Shown in pieces: positions 1 through 10,508 of a stretch of 64,000 bases of DNA. Each line of letters starts with the position of its first letter. Positions within the stretch are counted from its first letter, which is position 1. The position numbers and the translations under genes are program-made. Source of the stretch: Ottelia alismoides (Eukaryota > Streptophyta > Magnoliopsida > Alismatales > Hydrocharitaceae); assembly GCA_037367405.1 (NCBI GenBank), contig JAZKJV010001866.1, positions 186,001-250,000 of the forward strand, written 5' to 3'. Under the pieces are notes generated by a model. The model saw nothing but the letters and a program-made list of their open reading frames with translations, was not told where the DNA came from and made no database searches.

Positions 1-401
1 ATACTTTGGAGACTAAGGATTTCGTATAAGTAGGGATACGACTGAATATATTGAGTGTACTTTTGATGGAAGCAATGGTGAAGGATTCGGAATGATGCCA
101 TCAGAATGAAAGTGGGTGTAGCTCTGATTGAAGATAAGATGCGAGAAAATCGCTTAAGGTGGTTTGGCCATTTGCAAAGGAGATCAGCTGATGCACCGGT
201 GAGGAGATGTGAGTTTTGAAATATTGAGCCGTCTAAAAGAGGGTGTGGAAGGCCCAAGAATTGTTGGAATGAGACTATACGAAGGGATCTTATTTTTTTG
301 GATCTAAGCCCGAGAATGACCTAAGATAGATCTAAATGGAGGCAAAAAAATCTATGTAGCTGACCCTACTTAAAGTAGGAAAAGGCTTTGTTGTTGTTGT
401 A
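1..401 (+). mobile_element. RTE-clade LINE, 3' end with internal deletion (RTE-a)
   Basis: This is the decayed C-terminus of an RTE-type LINE reverse transcriptase. Positions 4-60 resemble the RT segment containing ISRDTTEYIEC. Positions 108-360 encode the RTE tail, with readable blocks [26 protein letters not shown] and RRDL, interrupted by stops. The canonical stretch between these two parts is absent, so an internal deletion is likely. The element ends in the TTG-type simple repeat near 388-401, as plant RTE LINEs do. A second, more truncated copy with the same tail lies at 25883-26092. It is non-functional. Confidence 0.75.
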
Positions 402-502
402 GCAAGCAACCGTAAGATGCCAATGTGATATTAAGTTGTTGCCTCAAATCTCAAACACGAAGCAAAAAATTCTGCAACACGAAACTTTGAGATATGAATA
501 TA

Positions 503-628
503 TGTTAGAAAGGTGCAACTCCTCAGGGGTAGTTTTGTACTTTTTTATTTCATTATACACCTTCCCTTATATATAGAGGACCAGGGTTCTATCTAATGAA
601 TAAATTATTGTCTTGTATTATTTTTGCA
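503..628 (+). repeat. 5' LTR of an old copia remnant (Copia-H)
   Basis: A 126-bp segment begins TGTTAGAAAG and ends TTTTTGCA. It contains a TATATA box about 55 bp before its end and is followed directly by a degenerate methionine-tRNA primer site. No matching 3' LTR is present, because the downstream part was lost where Gypsy-A inserted. The 101 bp between the RTE tail and this LTR hold nothing recognisable. Confidence 0.5.
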
Positions 629-640
629 TGATAGCAGAGC
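629..640 (+). other. Primer-binding site of Copia-H
   Basis: The sequence TGATAGCAGAGC differs at two positions from TGGTATCAGAGC, the copia primer site complementary to initiator-Met tRNA. It abuts the LTR end, which supports the LTR call. Confidence 0.55.
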
Positions 641-1297
641 AACGATCCTAGATCGAGGTTTCGTATTGCTCCTAGACTTAGCTCTCCACCTGAAAGCTTC
701 TGCCCAAAAACCTCCTCGACCATTGCTACCTCTGTCACCACCGCAAAGAAAACTTGCACCAAGCCTCATAGATTAGTCCTACACTTATACCTCGACTAGT
801 CAATTGGCTTTCTCAACCAAATGTAGGTGGTGCCTTCAAAAATCATTTGGTTATCGATGAAGATTCAATGTCCCAATCAACTACATGGCATTTTTCATAG
901 ATATGTCTTGACGACTTCTTTCCATTATATGATCTCCAATCCGAGGTTATGTATTTTTTAGAGTTCTTTGGAATGTCTTATTCAAAATTAGCAATGAAGA
1001 TTATCTTAGCTAAGTTGATCTCGAAGCCCTTCTAAACCAATATGAGATACTTCCTAAGCATCTTCATGGTACATAGAGACATTGTGGTGCTAGGTCTACT
1101 GTCTACACATATAAATCCCATGACATGCTTGAGTAGACCATTTTTATTCATTTTACTTCATGTATGTCATTTCACAGCTTTTCTTCTTTTATCAAATGTA
1201 GGAGACAACAAGGACTATATCCTAAATTCATTAGGTTCCATGTAGAATCTCGATCCAATTATTAAGATGGAAATGATGAATTTTGGCTTATGGGATA
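641..1297 (+). pseudogene. Copia-H leader and decayed gag, part 1
   Basis: No long ORF survives. Near 1245-1297 the translation resembles the start of a copia gag (an IIKMDG-type motif followed by EFWLM), equivalent to the IVKMDGTNYELW region of Copia-F. The reading is broken by NA-1, which inserted at 1297/1298, and resumes at 4020. The rest of the stretch has no recognisable gene. Confidence 0.4.
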
Positions 1298-1563
1298 TGT
1301 AGAAAACCATAGTGTGGAAGCGTATTAGAGATAAAGAAATATAGTACACGGAAAGAACACAAATATTTAACATGGAACCCTACTGTATGAGGAGTGGGAT
1401 GAAACCACAAGAGAAGGCCTCTCAAGGATCGGGTATTTTGTATTGCTCTGTCTCATCCGTTACATGTGGGGTGAGGCTCTTTATATAGCCCCACCAGTAA
1501 GACCGAGTCCCACTCACAGTAGATGTGAGACTAAACTTGTGGATGTGGACGCATACTCTAACA
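1298..1563 (-). repeat. 3' LTR of NA-1 (266 bp)
   Basis: In sense orientation it runs TGTTAGAG to TTTTCTACA. Relative to the 306-bp partner at 3714-4019 it lacks about 40 bp that contain the LTR hairpin found in every other member of the family. Confidence 0.8.
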
Positions 1564-1574
1564 CCCTCCTTCAA
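1564..1574 (-). other. Polypurine tract of NA-1
   Basis: In the sense strand the tract reads TTGAAGGAGGG, a mutated form of the TTGAGGGGGAG tract seen in the other copia elements here. The preceding sense sequence still resembles the CCAAGCTGAGCAT codons of a copia RNase H end. Confidence 0.7.
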
Positions 1575-3701
1575 GCTAGAGCATGCAATGCTCAGCTTGG
1601 ACTAACAGAAAGAAATATCTCACTCACAATACAAGACACTACGATTAATATCAACTCAACGCGAATTCTGCTGGCTGCCTGCTGAGGATGTTGCTTCTCA
1701 TGCTGTGATGTCGAGGAGGAACTGAAAGGCTAGAGTGTAAATTGAATTGGGTCTACTTGTCGGAGAAAGTATGTACTGCATTTGTCAGTCATTGAAATAG
1801 AATGAATGAGTCTCCACCTGGAGAATTCCACCTGCAACTGCTCCATCTCTTTGAAAGGCCAAATAACTAATATGGCTAATTATCCATAAAGATATCTTTG
1901 AAGATGTGTCTCTGTCATAGGGACGTCGAAGTGAGTTCTCTCTCATAGGAACCTTGGGAGGATCTTGTACTTGATTTCACGAATATTGAGGAATGGAGTC
2001 TTAAAGTCTCATCGTCGGAGGATTGGGTTCTTCCATACTGGTTCAGAGAATGGGATCTCTTTTCTGGAGTCCATATGAATTCACATGATAATTCTAGTCC
2101 CACAACGGCTCAGAGATTGGGATATCTACTTTGGAGTCCCTATCAATCACATGAAAACCCCGATTCCTAATCAAAGATGGAGACCTCTCAATGATGATCG
2201 CACACATGTATGCCTCAAACCGATAGAGTCTGAAATATGGACGTTTGAATCTGAACTGGAGAGTCTGAATCTGTCCTCTAGAACTCTACAAAATACTCAT
2301 CCTTTCTCCCATATTGGTTGGAATTGACGACATTGACCAACTTGAGAGAAGACATGAAGATGAGGAACTAACGAAAATCAATCTCAATTTTTTCTTCGAC
2401 TATTTCTCTCTCGCTTTTATATAGTCGTCTTCTTCTTTTTAAAAAAAAAAACATTTTCTTTTCGCATACAACTTCACCTCTCTTTTTTTTACACATCTTT
2501 TATCAAAACAAACCCTTTTCCTTTTATTTGCAATTGGTCTTTCTTTTCCTTTTTTTGTGATTTCGACCCAATGTTGGACACATAATACACATGTTGATTT
2601 CCTTTTTTCATGCAACAAAATAGTGGCCCATTTTTTTTCATTTCAGCCCAACTTTGGGTAGATATAATTTCTTTTGAAGGCAACCCATCTCTCGCCTCAT
2701 TTTCTCTTCCCCCCTTTTTAGAAAATAGGCCAAGCCCAATTGGGCTATTAAATAAACAAAGGGCCTCCCCATCTTTCTCTGTGCACGACGGATCAAACAA
2801 CTAGGGTTCTCCATTTGGGGAAACCCATCGCTGCCTGTGACTGAAGACTGGAGGGGACTTGCCGTGGCTCTGAGATGTCTTCTGGCGATGTATAGGCCTC
2901 CGTTGATGTTGGAGTTCAAGGCAGAGAAAATGCACCTCGCTCGGAGGAAGGAGAAGTCAAGGAGCATGCCATCGCTGCCGGTATGAGGAAGAAGATGAAA
3001 GGCTCTTTTGTTGCCAGTTCGAGAAGGTGCAACTCCTGGGAAAAGAGGAGGCGGCGACACCCCTTGATCTGCTATCGGTGGTGTCACCTAAGCATTGCAT
3101 GTGGTTTTGGATAACAACATGCGGAGGAGATGGATTGTTGTCGCAACCATTGTCTCGTGAAGCATCATCGCCATTGATCAAGAGCACACTGGTGATATCA
3201 TGCATCATTTGCTTGCTTCTTCTTCGAGTTCACGGTTTTGTTCCGGTGATATGATGGCAGATGTGTTGAAGTAGCAGATCCTAAACTTGACCTTGCAAAT
3301 TTAGGGTTGCAGGAAATAGAAGTGATGATGTGTGCGCAGGGCCTGAAGATCTATGTTGAACAATTATGCGTACCAGAATCGCTGAATTGTGCAAACATTG
3401 TGAATTTGGGTTCCCTGAACCCAAACAGATCCGGAAGATCTCCGATCAGATCGACGTTGGCATCGGCAGTGATAGAATTGAAACTCGTTCTGAATGGGAG
3501 TTGGAGATCAGGGTTTCATCAGAAACCTAAGATTGTTGATGGTGATCTTCAACCTTTGAACCAAGCATGAACACAAACATAAAAAAATGTTAACCTTCAA
3601 GAATGAAACCCGCTCTGAAAAATTCTCCTCTTTCTCGAACATGAATAAATCTCAAACATACAAATAATAATCTTCAAGAATAGAAATTCAAGAATGTACT
3701 A

Positions 3702-3713
3702 GCTCTAATACCA
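3702..3713 (-). other. Primer-binding site of NA-1
   Basis: The sense sequence TGGTATTAGAGC has one mismatch to the initiator-Met tRNA complement and directly adjoins the 5' LTR. Confidence 0.75.
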
Positions 3714-4019
3714 TGTAGAAAATGATAGTACGAAAGCGTATAGAGATAAAGAATTATAGAACATGGAAAGAACACCTACATTTAATGTGGAATCCTAATC
3801 CATTAGGAGCGAGATGAAACCACAGGAGAATGCCTCTTAAGGGCTGTATATTATGTATTGCTTTGTCTCATCTGTTAGAACTGATGTGGGGCTGTATATA
3901 TAACTCCACCAGTAATATCGAGTTCCACTCACAATAGATGTGGGACTAAACCTGTAGCTGTGGTAATTGGACCTTGGGGATCCAATTACCCATCTACACA
4001 TGTGACACTTATTCTAACA
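3714..4019 (-). repeat. 5' LTR of NA-1 (306 bp), with hairpin
   Basis: In sense it runs TGTTAGAAT to TTTTCTACA. It carries a 9-bp inverted repeat, GTAATTGGA and TCCAATTAC, at 3963-3989. The same position in NA-2 has a stem with swapped base pairs. Confidence 0.8.
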
Positions 4020-4707
4020 AGATATGCAATTTATAAGCACCTTAGAGAGCCCATAACGTAGACTATGTTTTGACAAGTCCTGAATCAATCGACGAAATAT
4101 GAGCAAATGTTTCATGGATGGAAGATAACAATTGTCCAAGTTATGGTTGACTACTGCACTAGCTTCGGCTATTGCAACATACGTCATGTATCAACCCATC
4201 TCTAACGATGTGTGGGACAATTGGGTATGATTTATTCTTAAGCTAAAAATAAGAGAAATTATTCAGCTTCCTCATGATATCTATCTTACCAGGCAAGATG
4301 GCCATCTTCATACTTATCACGTTCATATACGAGGACTATTTAAAATTGCATAACTATTTCCTTCAATTCAAATGCGAAGAATAAAAGATCTGTCAAAATT
4401 CCTGGATGGGTAGGAGATTTTCTTGAGACCTTAATCAAATATATGGTTTAGCATGCAACCAGTTGCTTGTTAGCGCATCTACCCATTCATTGGAGAATGA
4501 CTACAACCGACTGTATCAAATTGTTGTTCCCTTTCTCCTTAGGGTTGAACCTTATCTTCCATAACAACTTTACGTAGCAGAGCGTGGTCATATCCTTCAA
4601 TGGGATAAGGTGGTAGATGCAACTATGGAGGTCGTGGATGTAACATTCTCTAGTATACTTATTCTCAGAGGATTGAATATACTGAGGACTCATATTGATG
4701 CAAGTAT
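4020..4707 (+). pseudogene. Copia-H decayed gag, part 2
   Basis: This continues the gag remnant after NA-1. A readable block near 4270-4350 (LPHDIYLTRQDG followed by LHTYHVHIRGL) aligns with the copia gag LQHDIFTIKQNG region of Copia-F. Many stops are present. The fragment ends at 4707, where the Gypsy-A LTR begins. The last bases (ATTGT, 4706-4710) span that junction and were duplicated when NA-2 inserted. Confidence 0.5.
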
Positions 4708-4710
4708 TGT

Positions 4711-5025
4711 TGTTGGAGCATTCGTTGTATGCGCCCATTGTGTTGTAGCAGGGTAAATGGATCCTGGAGGAGATCCATTGACCCCATCCAGTGTTTAGTC
4801 CCACATCGTCCAGTGGTGGGACTTGGAGGCTCTGGAGAGGGCTATATAAGGAGCCCCAGACCTCCTGTATCTATTGAGAAAAAGCAATAGACTATCAACC
4901 CTCTGAGGCGTTCTCCCGTGGTTTCATCCCGCTCCTCACGGAGTAGGGTTCCACGTAAAATCCCGCGTTCTTTATTTTCTTTATCATTTTATCCATGTTT
5001 CGCTTCTGCTTCCGATTTTCTAACA
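4711..5025 (+). repeat. 5' LTR of NA-2 (315 bp)
   Basis: The LTR runs TGTTGGAGC to TTCTAACA. It contains a hairpin at 4753-4782 (one mismatch in this copy) and a TATA box (GGCTATATAAGG) near 4840. Confidence 0.92.
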
Positions 5026-5037
5026 TGGTATCAGAGC
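5026..5037 (+). other. Primer-binding site of NA-2
   Basis: An exact TGGTATCAGAGC, complementary to initiator-Met tRNA, directly follows the LTR. Confidence 0.92.
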
Positions 5038-7230
5038 GGTTCGTTTCTCGAGGATTTCATGTTCTTCATCGGTTCGAGTTTATGTTATTAGGGTTTTCTT
5101 GTAACCCGAGTTTGCAAAGATCAAGACACGTTTGATTGTCATTCTGCAAAATCGAGAAAAAGTTGTTTCTGAGTTTTTTTTTGGTTCCCTGGAACCATGG
5201 GATGTTCACGTCATTCTTCGATCGAAGCCCTAAATGCAGATCCAGGCATGAGTCCCACGTGAGTCGAGGGTTTCATACTCCTCCCGTTTGCGCAGGCGGC
5301 GCAAACCCCTTCCAGGCTACAGATCTCTCCAGGCGCGAGGAGGACCCCAGTCGGTGGCGCAATCAGTCGATGGTTTCCCAACTGACGCAAGCCCTAGTAA
5401 GCGGCGGTCTTTCGGTGAGCGAAAACCGTGCGTGACAAGTGGTAGCAGAGCGGTGGGGGGTAGCCTTTGTTGGAGGATCATGGCAAGCACATATGAGGTG
5501 GCTAATCCGGACCAGAGGCTTTACTACTATATATTCTATTTGGGAGAAAGGGAATAGACATCATTCTTCCTATTGAAAGTGAAAGAGGGCCTTCCCCTGT
5601 CTTCCTCTCTCCAGTCGTCCAAATCCAGGAGCATCCAATCTCCAGGCTATTTTGCGCCGCGGCGCAATACTTCCGCGTGCTCCAGGCGAAGGTGCGACCC
5701 TAATCTCCATCTCTCGCGCGCGCAACCCCCATCCGGTTCTCCAGGCGACTCAGCAAGCCACCACCTCCCAACGGCGCTGCAGTGCGAGTCCACGCGCGAG
5801 CCCAGGCGCGTGATGCCAAGGAGCGCATCGCCCTAGCCGCCTCCTGTCTTCATCGCAAGGCGATTCCGCCTCCTCCTTTGCGCCGCCCAGCAGCCCTCCT
5901 CTCCGGCGATCCAGCGCAGAATCTCTCAGGCGGCGATGCCGCAACCCCCAGGCGCTTCCGCCCCTAGCCTTCCTCCACCAGTCACGACGAGCCCTCCTCC
6001 TCAGTCCGATCTCGTCGCACGCGCAGGCACCAAGCGGCTCCCCTCGCCTTTCCATGCCGCCTCCAGCAGGGGCTCCCCTGGCTGAACCCCCGTGCAGAGC
6101 CCATGGCGACAACGGCGGCTGTGCCAGGCGACGGTGCATCCCTTTGAGGGGGGCGGCGGCGATAGCAGAGACAGGGTTCCCAATCGTGGGAACCCTTGTC
6201 GCATACAGGAGGGGAGTTGTGTTGTATTATTTTTTTTTAAAAGAGTGGCCCATGTGGGCCGAGGCCTAAAAACAAAAAGAGAGTTTGGGCCGAAAAATAT
6301 ATATATATATATGGAGAGGCCTTGAGTTTTGAGAAAAAAAATTAAGGGGAGGCTGAGGAGTTGGGCCCTTTTTGGGCTGAGTTAATTTGTTACAAAAAAA
6401 GAGATAAAAGGTCTGTACATTAAAAAAAAACGTACGCAAAATGCAAAAAAAATGATTTTGAAAAAAAGGAGGTGTACAAAGAAAAGCCGTACGCATTTAC
6501 GAAAAAAAAGAAGGGAGCCGTAAAAAAAAAGAAACGACCAAAAGTTATCCATGTTTTGAGAAGCCGAAAAATTTGTAACGGCTTATTGGCATTGTGTACC
6601 CCTATTTGTCTTGTCTTCTCCCAACTTTGTCGATGTTCATTTTCCGACAAGTACGGGAGAAAGGGGGAGTATATGTGTAGAGTCACAGATCATGTTGCAG
6701 ATTCAGATTTCCAGACCGGTCAGATTGTTCAGACTCTACAGTTGATGATCAGACTTGATGTCAGATGTTTCTGAGTCTCCAGTTTTAGACACGCACGAGT
6801 ATGCGGTCATTGTTAGATGAGCATATGTTGCCATCATCAGTTCGAGGTCCCCATCATTCTTGTTGTTGTTCGGCCAGAGTTTTCATGTGAGCCATAGGGA
6901 CTCCAGAGCAAAGGACCATTCCCTTGAGGGCAAGGGTTTTCATGTGGTATCATAGGTACATCAGAGCAATGCACCCTTCTCTGAGCCAGATGGGAGAGAC
7001 CCAGTTCTCCGACGAGGAGACTTCAGGCGCAGTTTCAGACTCGATGATCAGATTCCGAGGCTTCAGTTGACTCACACTCCAGCCCGTTCGTCCTCCTCAC
7101 CTGCACGGCATGAGAAGCAACGTCCTCGACTGCAGCAATGTGCGCGTTGGGTTGATATTGTCCGTAGTGTCCTGTAGTGTTGAGTTGAGTTTATTTTTGT
7201 TTGTCCAAGCTGAGCATTGCATGCTCCAGC
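5038..7230 (+). other. Interior of NA-2, no gag-pol
   Basis: The longest ORFs (99, 89, 100 and 129 codons, the last on the minus strand) have low-complexity proline, arginine and alanine-rich translations and match no family I know. The 5' third is GC-rich with recurrent CTCCAGGCG or CTCCAGGCT motifs, the same motif that is reiterated in the Copia-F leader. From 6590 on, the sequence resembles NA-3, including TTCTCCGACGAGGAGACTT at about 6997-7023. I see no evidence of a translated product. Confidence 0.6.
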
Positions 7231-7241
7231 TTGAGGGGGAG
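7231..7241 (+). other. Polypurine tract of NA-2
   Basis: TTGAGGGGGAG is identical to the tract of Copia-C, D, F and G. It is preceded by CCAAGCTGAGCAT and ATGCTCCAG, the terminal codons of a copia polyprotein. Confidence 0.9.
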
Positions 7242-7555
7242 TGTTGGAGCATTCGTTGTATGCGCCCATTGTGTTGTAGCAGGGTAAATGGATCCTGGAG
7301 GAGATCCATTTACCCCATCCAGTGTTTAGTCCCACATCGTCCAGTGGTGGGACTTGGAGGCTCTGGAGAGGCTATATAAGGAGCCCCAGACCTCCTGTAT
7401 CCATTGAGAAAAAGCAATAGACTATCAGCCCTCTGAGGCGTTCTCCCGTGGTTTCATCCCGCTCCTCACGGAGTAGGGTTCCACGTAAAATCCCGCGTTC
7501 TTTATTTTCTTTATCATTTTATCCATGTTTCGCTCCCGCTTCCGATTTTCTAACA
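7242..7555 (+). repeat. 3' LTR of NA-2 (314 bp)
   Basis: This is the partner of the LTR at 4711. The hairpin at 7284-7313 has a perfect 11-bp stem (GTAAATGGATC and GATCCATTTAC). It ends TAACA and is followed by the ATTGT duplication. Confidence 0.92.
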
Positions 7556-8410
7556 ATTGTAACATCCCCAGGATCCGTATTATCCGTTTACACAACATTC
7601 ACATATATAATTTATGATCGATCGTATTAAGTTACGAAAAATGAGGAAAACTTTTCGCGATTGAATGTCATTTACCATTCATGAACCAACCACATAATAA
7701 AACGTGTTACTTCAGAACATTTTGCATTTATATCTATATGATACACGCATCAAAAGAAAATTTTCAACATTTATACATGTATCTCAGAAACATGACAGAA
7801 GAGAAAAAGAAACAAAATAGATACATTTATTTGCACAACGACTGTCATGTATACCATCAAAGCAAATGCCTGATCACCAAAAGCTAAGAACCCTAAGAAG
7901 TATCTACGGTATCGTAGGCACCTTCCCTGCCAACCATGTAAGAACAAACGGATGTCAACAAATATTGAGTACAACCAAATTTATTAAAATAACATGTATT
8001 TAAATGGTTACAAAACTAAAGCAAGTAGATAGATAATGACACTGTAATTAATTAAGCTACTTGCATGGAAAGTTGATTTTCTAGTTGTTCCGTATATAAT
8101 TCTCTTTTTCACTCACTATATTTTAATTATCAAAAATTAATTATTTCCTTAATTCATTATGTGATAATGATGGCAAATGTGATCTAGATCTAATTTACAC
8201 CCTTTTTCCATTTTTATCAATTGTAAGATGTGATGATAGATCTTATTGAATGTAGATGATTGATGAAGATTTTCATGATCTGATCTTTATCCTTGCTAGA
8301 ACCTACTGGCGTAACAGTAACCAAGCTCAAGCGTGAAGAAGCCTCCTAAGAGACTCTTATGTCCCGCCTTCCCAGTGGAAATGCGGTTCGGGAGAAGGCT
8401 ATGCAAACTC

Positions 8411-8541
8411 TGTTAAGATATCTATGTTATTTTGTTCTTTTTCATATTGTTTATATCTATTGTCTTGCTTATGTAGAGCTTTTCTCTTATATAAGAGAGC
8501 TCTAGGGTTAGATGGAAGATACCTTTTCTTTTTCCTCAACA
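8411..8541 (+). repeat. 5' LTR of Copia-C (131 bp)
   Basis: The LTR runs TGTTAAGATATC to CCTCAACA. It contains CTTATATAAGAG as a TATA box. It is about 11 bp shorter than the 3' copy through a small deletion before the TATA box. Confidence 0.9.
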
Positions 8542-8553
8542 TGGTATCAGAGC
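8542..8553 (+). other. Primer-binding site of Copia-C
   Basis: An exact TGGTATCAGAGC directly follows the LTR. Confidence 0.92.
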
Positions 8554-8995
8554 AACAGTCCTAGACCAGAGCCTGTAACCTAACCAACCCTTCCCTACCA
8601 CAAACCTGCCACCCCTCTCGAGGCAGCCGCCCCTCTCGAGCAACGCCCCGAGGCAGCCGCCTCTCTTGAGTGTCGCTCACCCGTGGCTGCCTTGTTCGCT
8701 CCCCGAGGTCGACGTCACCACCGTGGGGCATCTGCCCCCTAGCAGTTCTAGCATCATCTGCCCCTAGCGGGCATTCGCCTGGAGTCGCCAACTGCGCCCT
8801 AGTGTGCCCTATGTTCTGCAAACGTAAATTGCAGCATGCTGGCACTTGTGCTCCAGTGTGCCCTAGTGCGTTGCTGTATCATCGCAGGCTCCCTGTTCGG
8901 CCTGTCTCTTGTTCCTAAGGGTGCTAAGGGATCATCTAGGAATACCCTAGTTACCCAAAGCACTCTCCAGAAGAATGAAAGAGGTTGTGGTATGA

Positions 8996-9035
8996 GTCTA
9001 CACCCATAATCATCTTCCTGTATGTCAATGTAGAC
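8996..9035 (+). other. Conserved leader hairpin of Copia-C
   Basis: GTCTACA (8996-9002) and TGTAGAC (9029-9035) form a 7-bp stem around a 26-nt loop, 46 nt upstream of the gag ATG at 9082. Copia-F and Copia-G carry the same stem with the same loop length. The rest of the leader (8554-9081) is GC-rich and has no gene. Confidence 0.65.
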
Positions 9036-9081
9036 GCTGGCGATTCTTGTTGCTGACCCAATCTTGAAGATAGTTGTCATC

Positions 9082-9950
9082 ATGTCCGACAACAAAGTGG
9101 AAGTTCCATCCCTTGGTGCCTTCAAAGGTCCTGCACCCATTATCAAAATGGATGGAACCAACTATGAACTGTGGGCCATGCAGTTCATGCGTCTGATGCA
9201 ATGTAATGGCAAGAAGCACATCCTCACGACAGGAGCCACGTGACAAGACTAGGACAAATGCCTCATGGGAGGCGGATGATGCATATGCTCGCATATGATT
9301 ATCTGGGAATGTATCCACGGAGATAGCTAATGATATACTGAGTCAGCCTACTGCCAAGGCTATGTGGGACATTCTTGTCGCGACATACTCTTCGACGAAG
9401 AATGAGTCGAAGATACTCCAGCTCCAACATGATATCTTCACATCGAAGCAGAATGGTCGTCCTCTTCACACCCTTTATGCTTCTTTGAGGGTATGTTCGA
9501 AAAGTTACATGGCTACATACCGTTGACTGCTACTCCAGGGCAGCTCAAGGCATATAGAGACTCAGTGATGACTGGGGTATTTCTAGCAGCCCTGGATCCA
9601 GAATATGATGCAGCTCGTGCCCATATCCTCACTGATGTTACCATACCTCCTATGGAGGAGGTGTATCGCAGATTGAGCAGACTTTCTATATCTTCTGGGG
9701 GTACTTTACAACAACAGACTTCTTCAGCTATGGCGGCGTCACGTGGTAGAGGCAGCCATACATTGTATTGTGGAAGGGGAAATTCCAACCACGACAGAGG
9801 AGGGGGCGACCGCGGTCGACAGTGCACCTTCTGCCACAGGACAAGCCACTCCGAGGAAACCTGCTATTCTAAGCATGGGTTTCCTGCGTCAGCCAGGGTT
9901 GCAGAGCAGACACAATAGACTGGAAGTTCATCTCCTGCATCTGATCAGAG
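9082..9950 (+). pseudogene. Copia-C gag
   Basis: The gag protein would form the virus-like particle and bind element RNA. The start at 9082 gives MSDNKVEVPSLGAF, collinear with MSESKVDIPSMGAF of Copia-F. A frameshift and stops near 9240 break it. An open segment at 9493-9918 (141 codons) carries the C-terminal gag, including a complete zinc knuckle CTFCHRTSHSEETC (C-X2-C-X4-H-X4-C). Another stop follows at 9916-9918. It is non-functional. Confidence 0.85.
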
Positions 9951-10508
9951 GTTTGACGAGCTTGTAGCACGACTGAGAGAGATTATGCCTGGCACGTCTG
10001 GATCTACTAGCTCTCCTTCAGGATTCTCTGAGGTTGCTGTCTCAACATCTGCTTCTACATCAAGTATAGAATATGCTTTTACTAGTTGCTACATGGCAGA
10101 TTTATGTGAATGGATCATGGATTCCGGCGCATCTCATCATCTCTGTGGTGACAGAGGTCAGTTTAGTGTTTTTCGTCCTACTCAGCCTGGACGATCAGTT
10201 GTGATAGAAGATGGAACACATTCCCCCATTACTGATCAGTGGGAGGTGTAGTTGACTTCTACATTGAGACTTCCAAATATTCTCTATGCTCCTGATTTTT
10301 CTATGAATCTATTATCAATTAGTCAAATCACCAGAGATTTACATTGTCGTGCCATATTTGATCCATCTGCTCTTGTGTTTCAGGACATACTCACGAGCAG
10401 AGTGATTGGAAATGGCCGTGAGCTAGGGGTCTTTACTGACTTGTGCAGTCTCCGTATGCTGACGTCTCTTCTTCTATCCGCACTGGATCTGTTTCTCCAT
10501 ATATGTGG
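9951..10508 (+). pseudogene. Copia-C protease region
   Basis: An aspartic protease domain with the intact catalytic motif WIMDSGASHH lies near 10110-10140. One in-frame stop occurs at 10249-10251, and the frame is disturbed after about 10430. The region is interrupted at 10508 by Copia-D, which inserted just before the integrase zinc domain. The next codons resume at 15482 (YLRFGHLPLQK). Confidence 0.85.

Larger units (their letters stand above)
1298..4019 (-). mobile_element. Non-autonomous copia-type LTR element NA-1
   Basis: The element has two related LTRs in minus orientation (5' LTR 3714-4019, 3' LTR 1298-1563), a primer site at 3702-3713 and a polypurine tract at 1564-1574. The flanking 5-mers GGATA (1293-1297) and AGATA (4020-4024) match at 4 of 5 positions, a decayed target duplication. 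The internal region has no gag or pol. In sense order it holds a 5' leader, a C-rich part rich in GGGCC motifs, and a 3' part shared with NA-2 and NA-3 (near-repeats of a CCGACGAGGAGACTT-like motif). Just before the polypurine tract it keeps the tail of a copia RNase H gene. The several ORFs of 60-149 codons match nothing I recognise and are probably chance. Confidence 0.8.
4711..7555 (+). mobile_element. Non-autonomous copia-type LTR element NA-2
   Basis: This 2845-bp element is structurally complete. Its LTRs are 4711-5025 and 7242-7555 (about 98% identical, roughly six differences). It has a primer site, a polypurine tract and a perfect target duplication ATTGT (4706-4710 and 7556-7560). 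The interior carries no gag, protease, integrase, RT or RNase H. It consists of a GC-rich 5' part (about 5220-6230) with repeated CTCCAGGCG-like motifs, a GGGCC-rich AT/GC transition (6230-6560), and a 3' part (6590-7230) shared with NA-1 and NA-3. The final 40 bp before the LTR match the end of a copia RNase H gene. Mobility would need proteins from relatives such as Copia-F. Confidence 0.92.

Noticed and set aside
5750..6139. 129-codon arginine and alanine-rich ORF on the minus strand of NA-2
   Set aside because: It results from GC-rich composition, has no domain, and the corresponding region of NA-1 does not encode anything similar.
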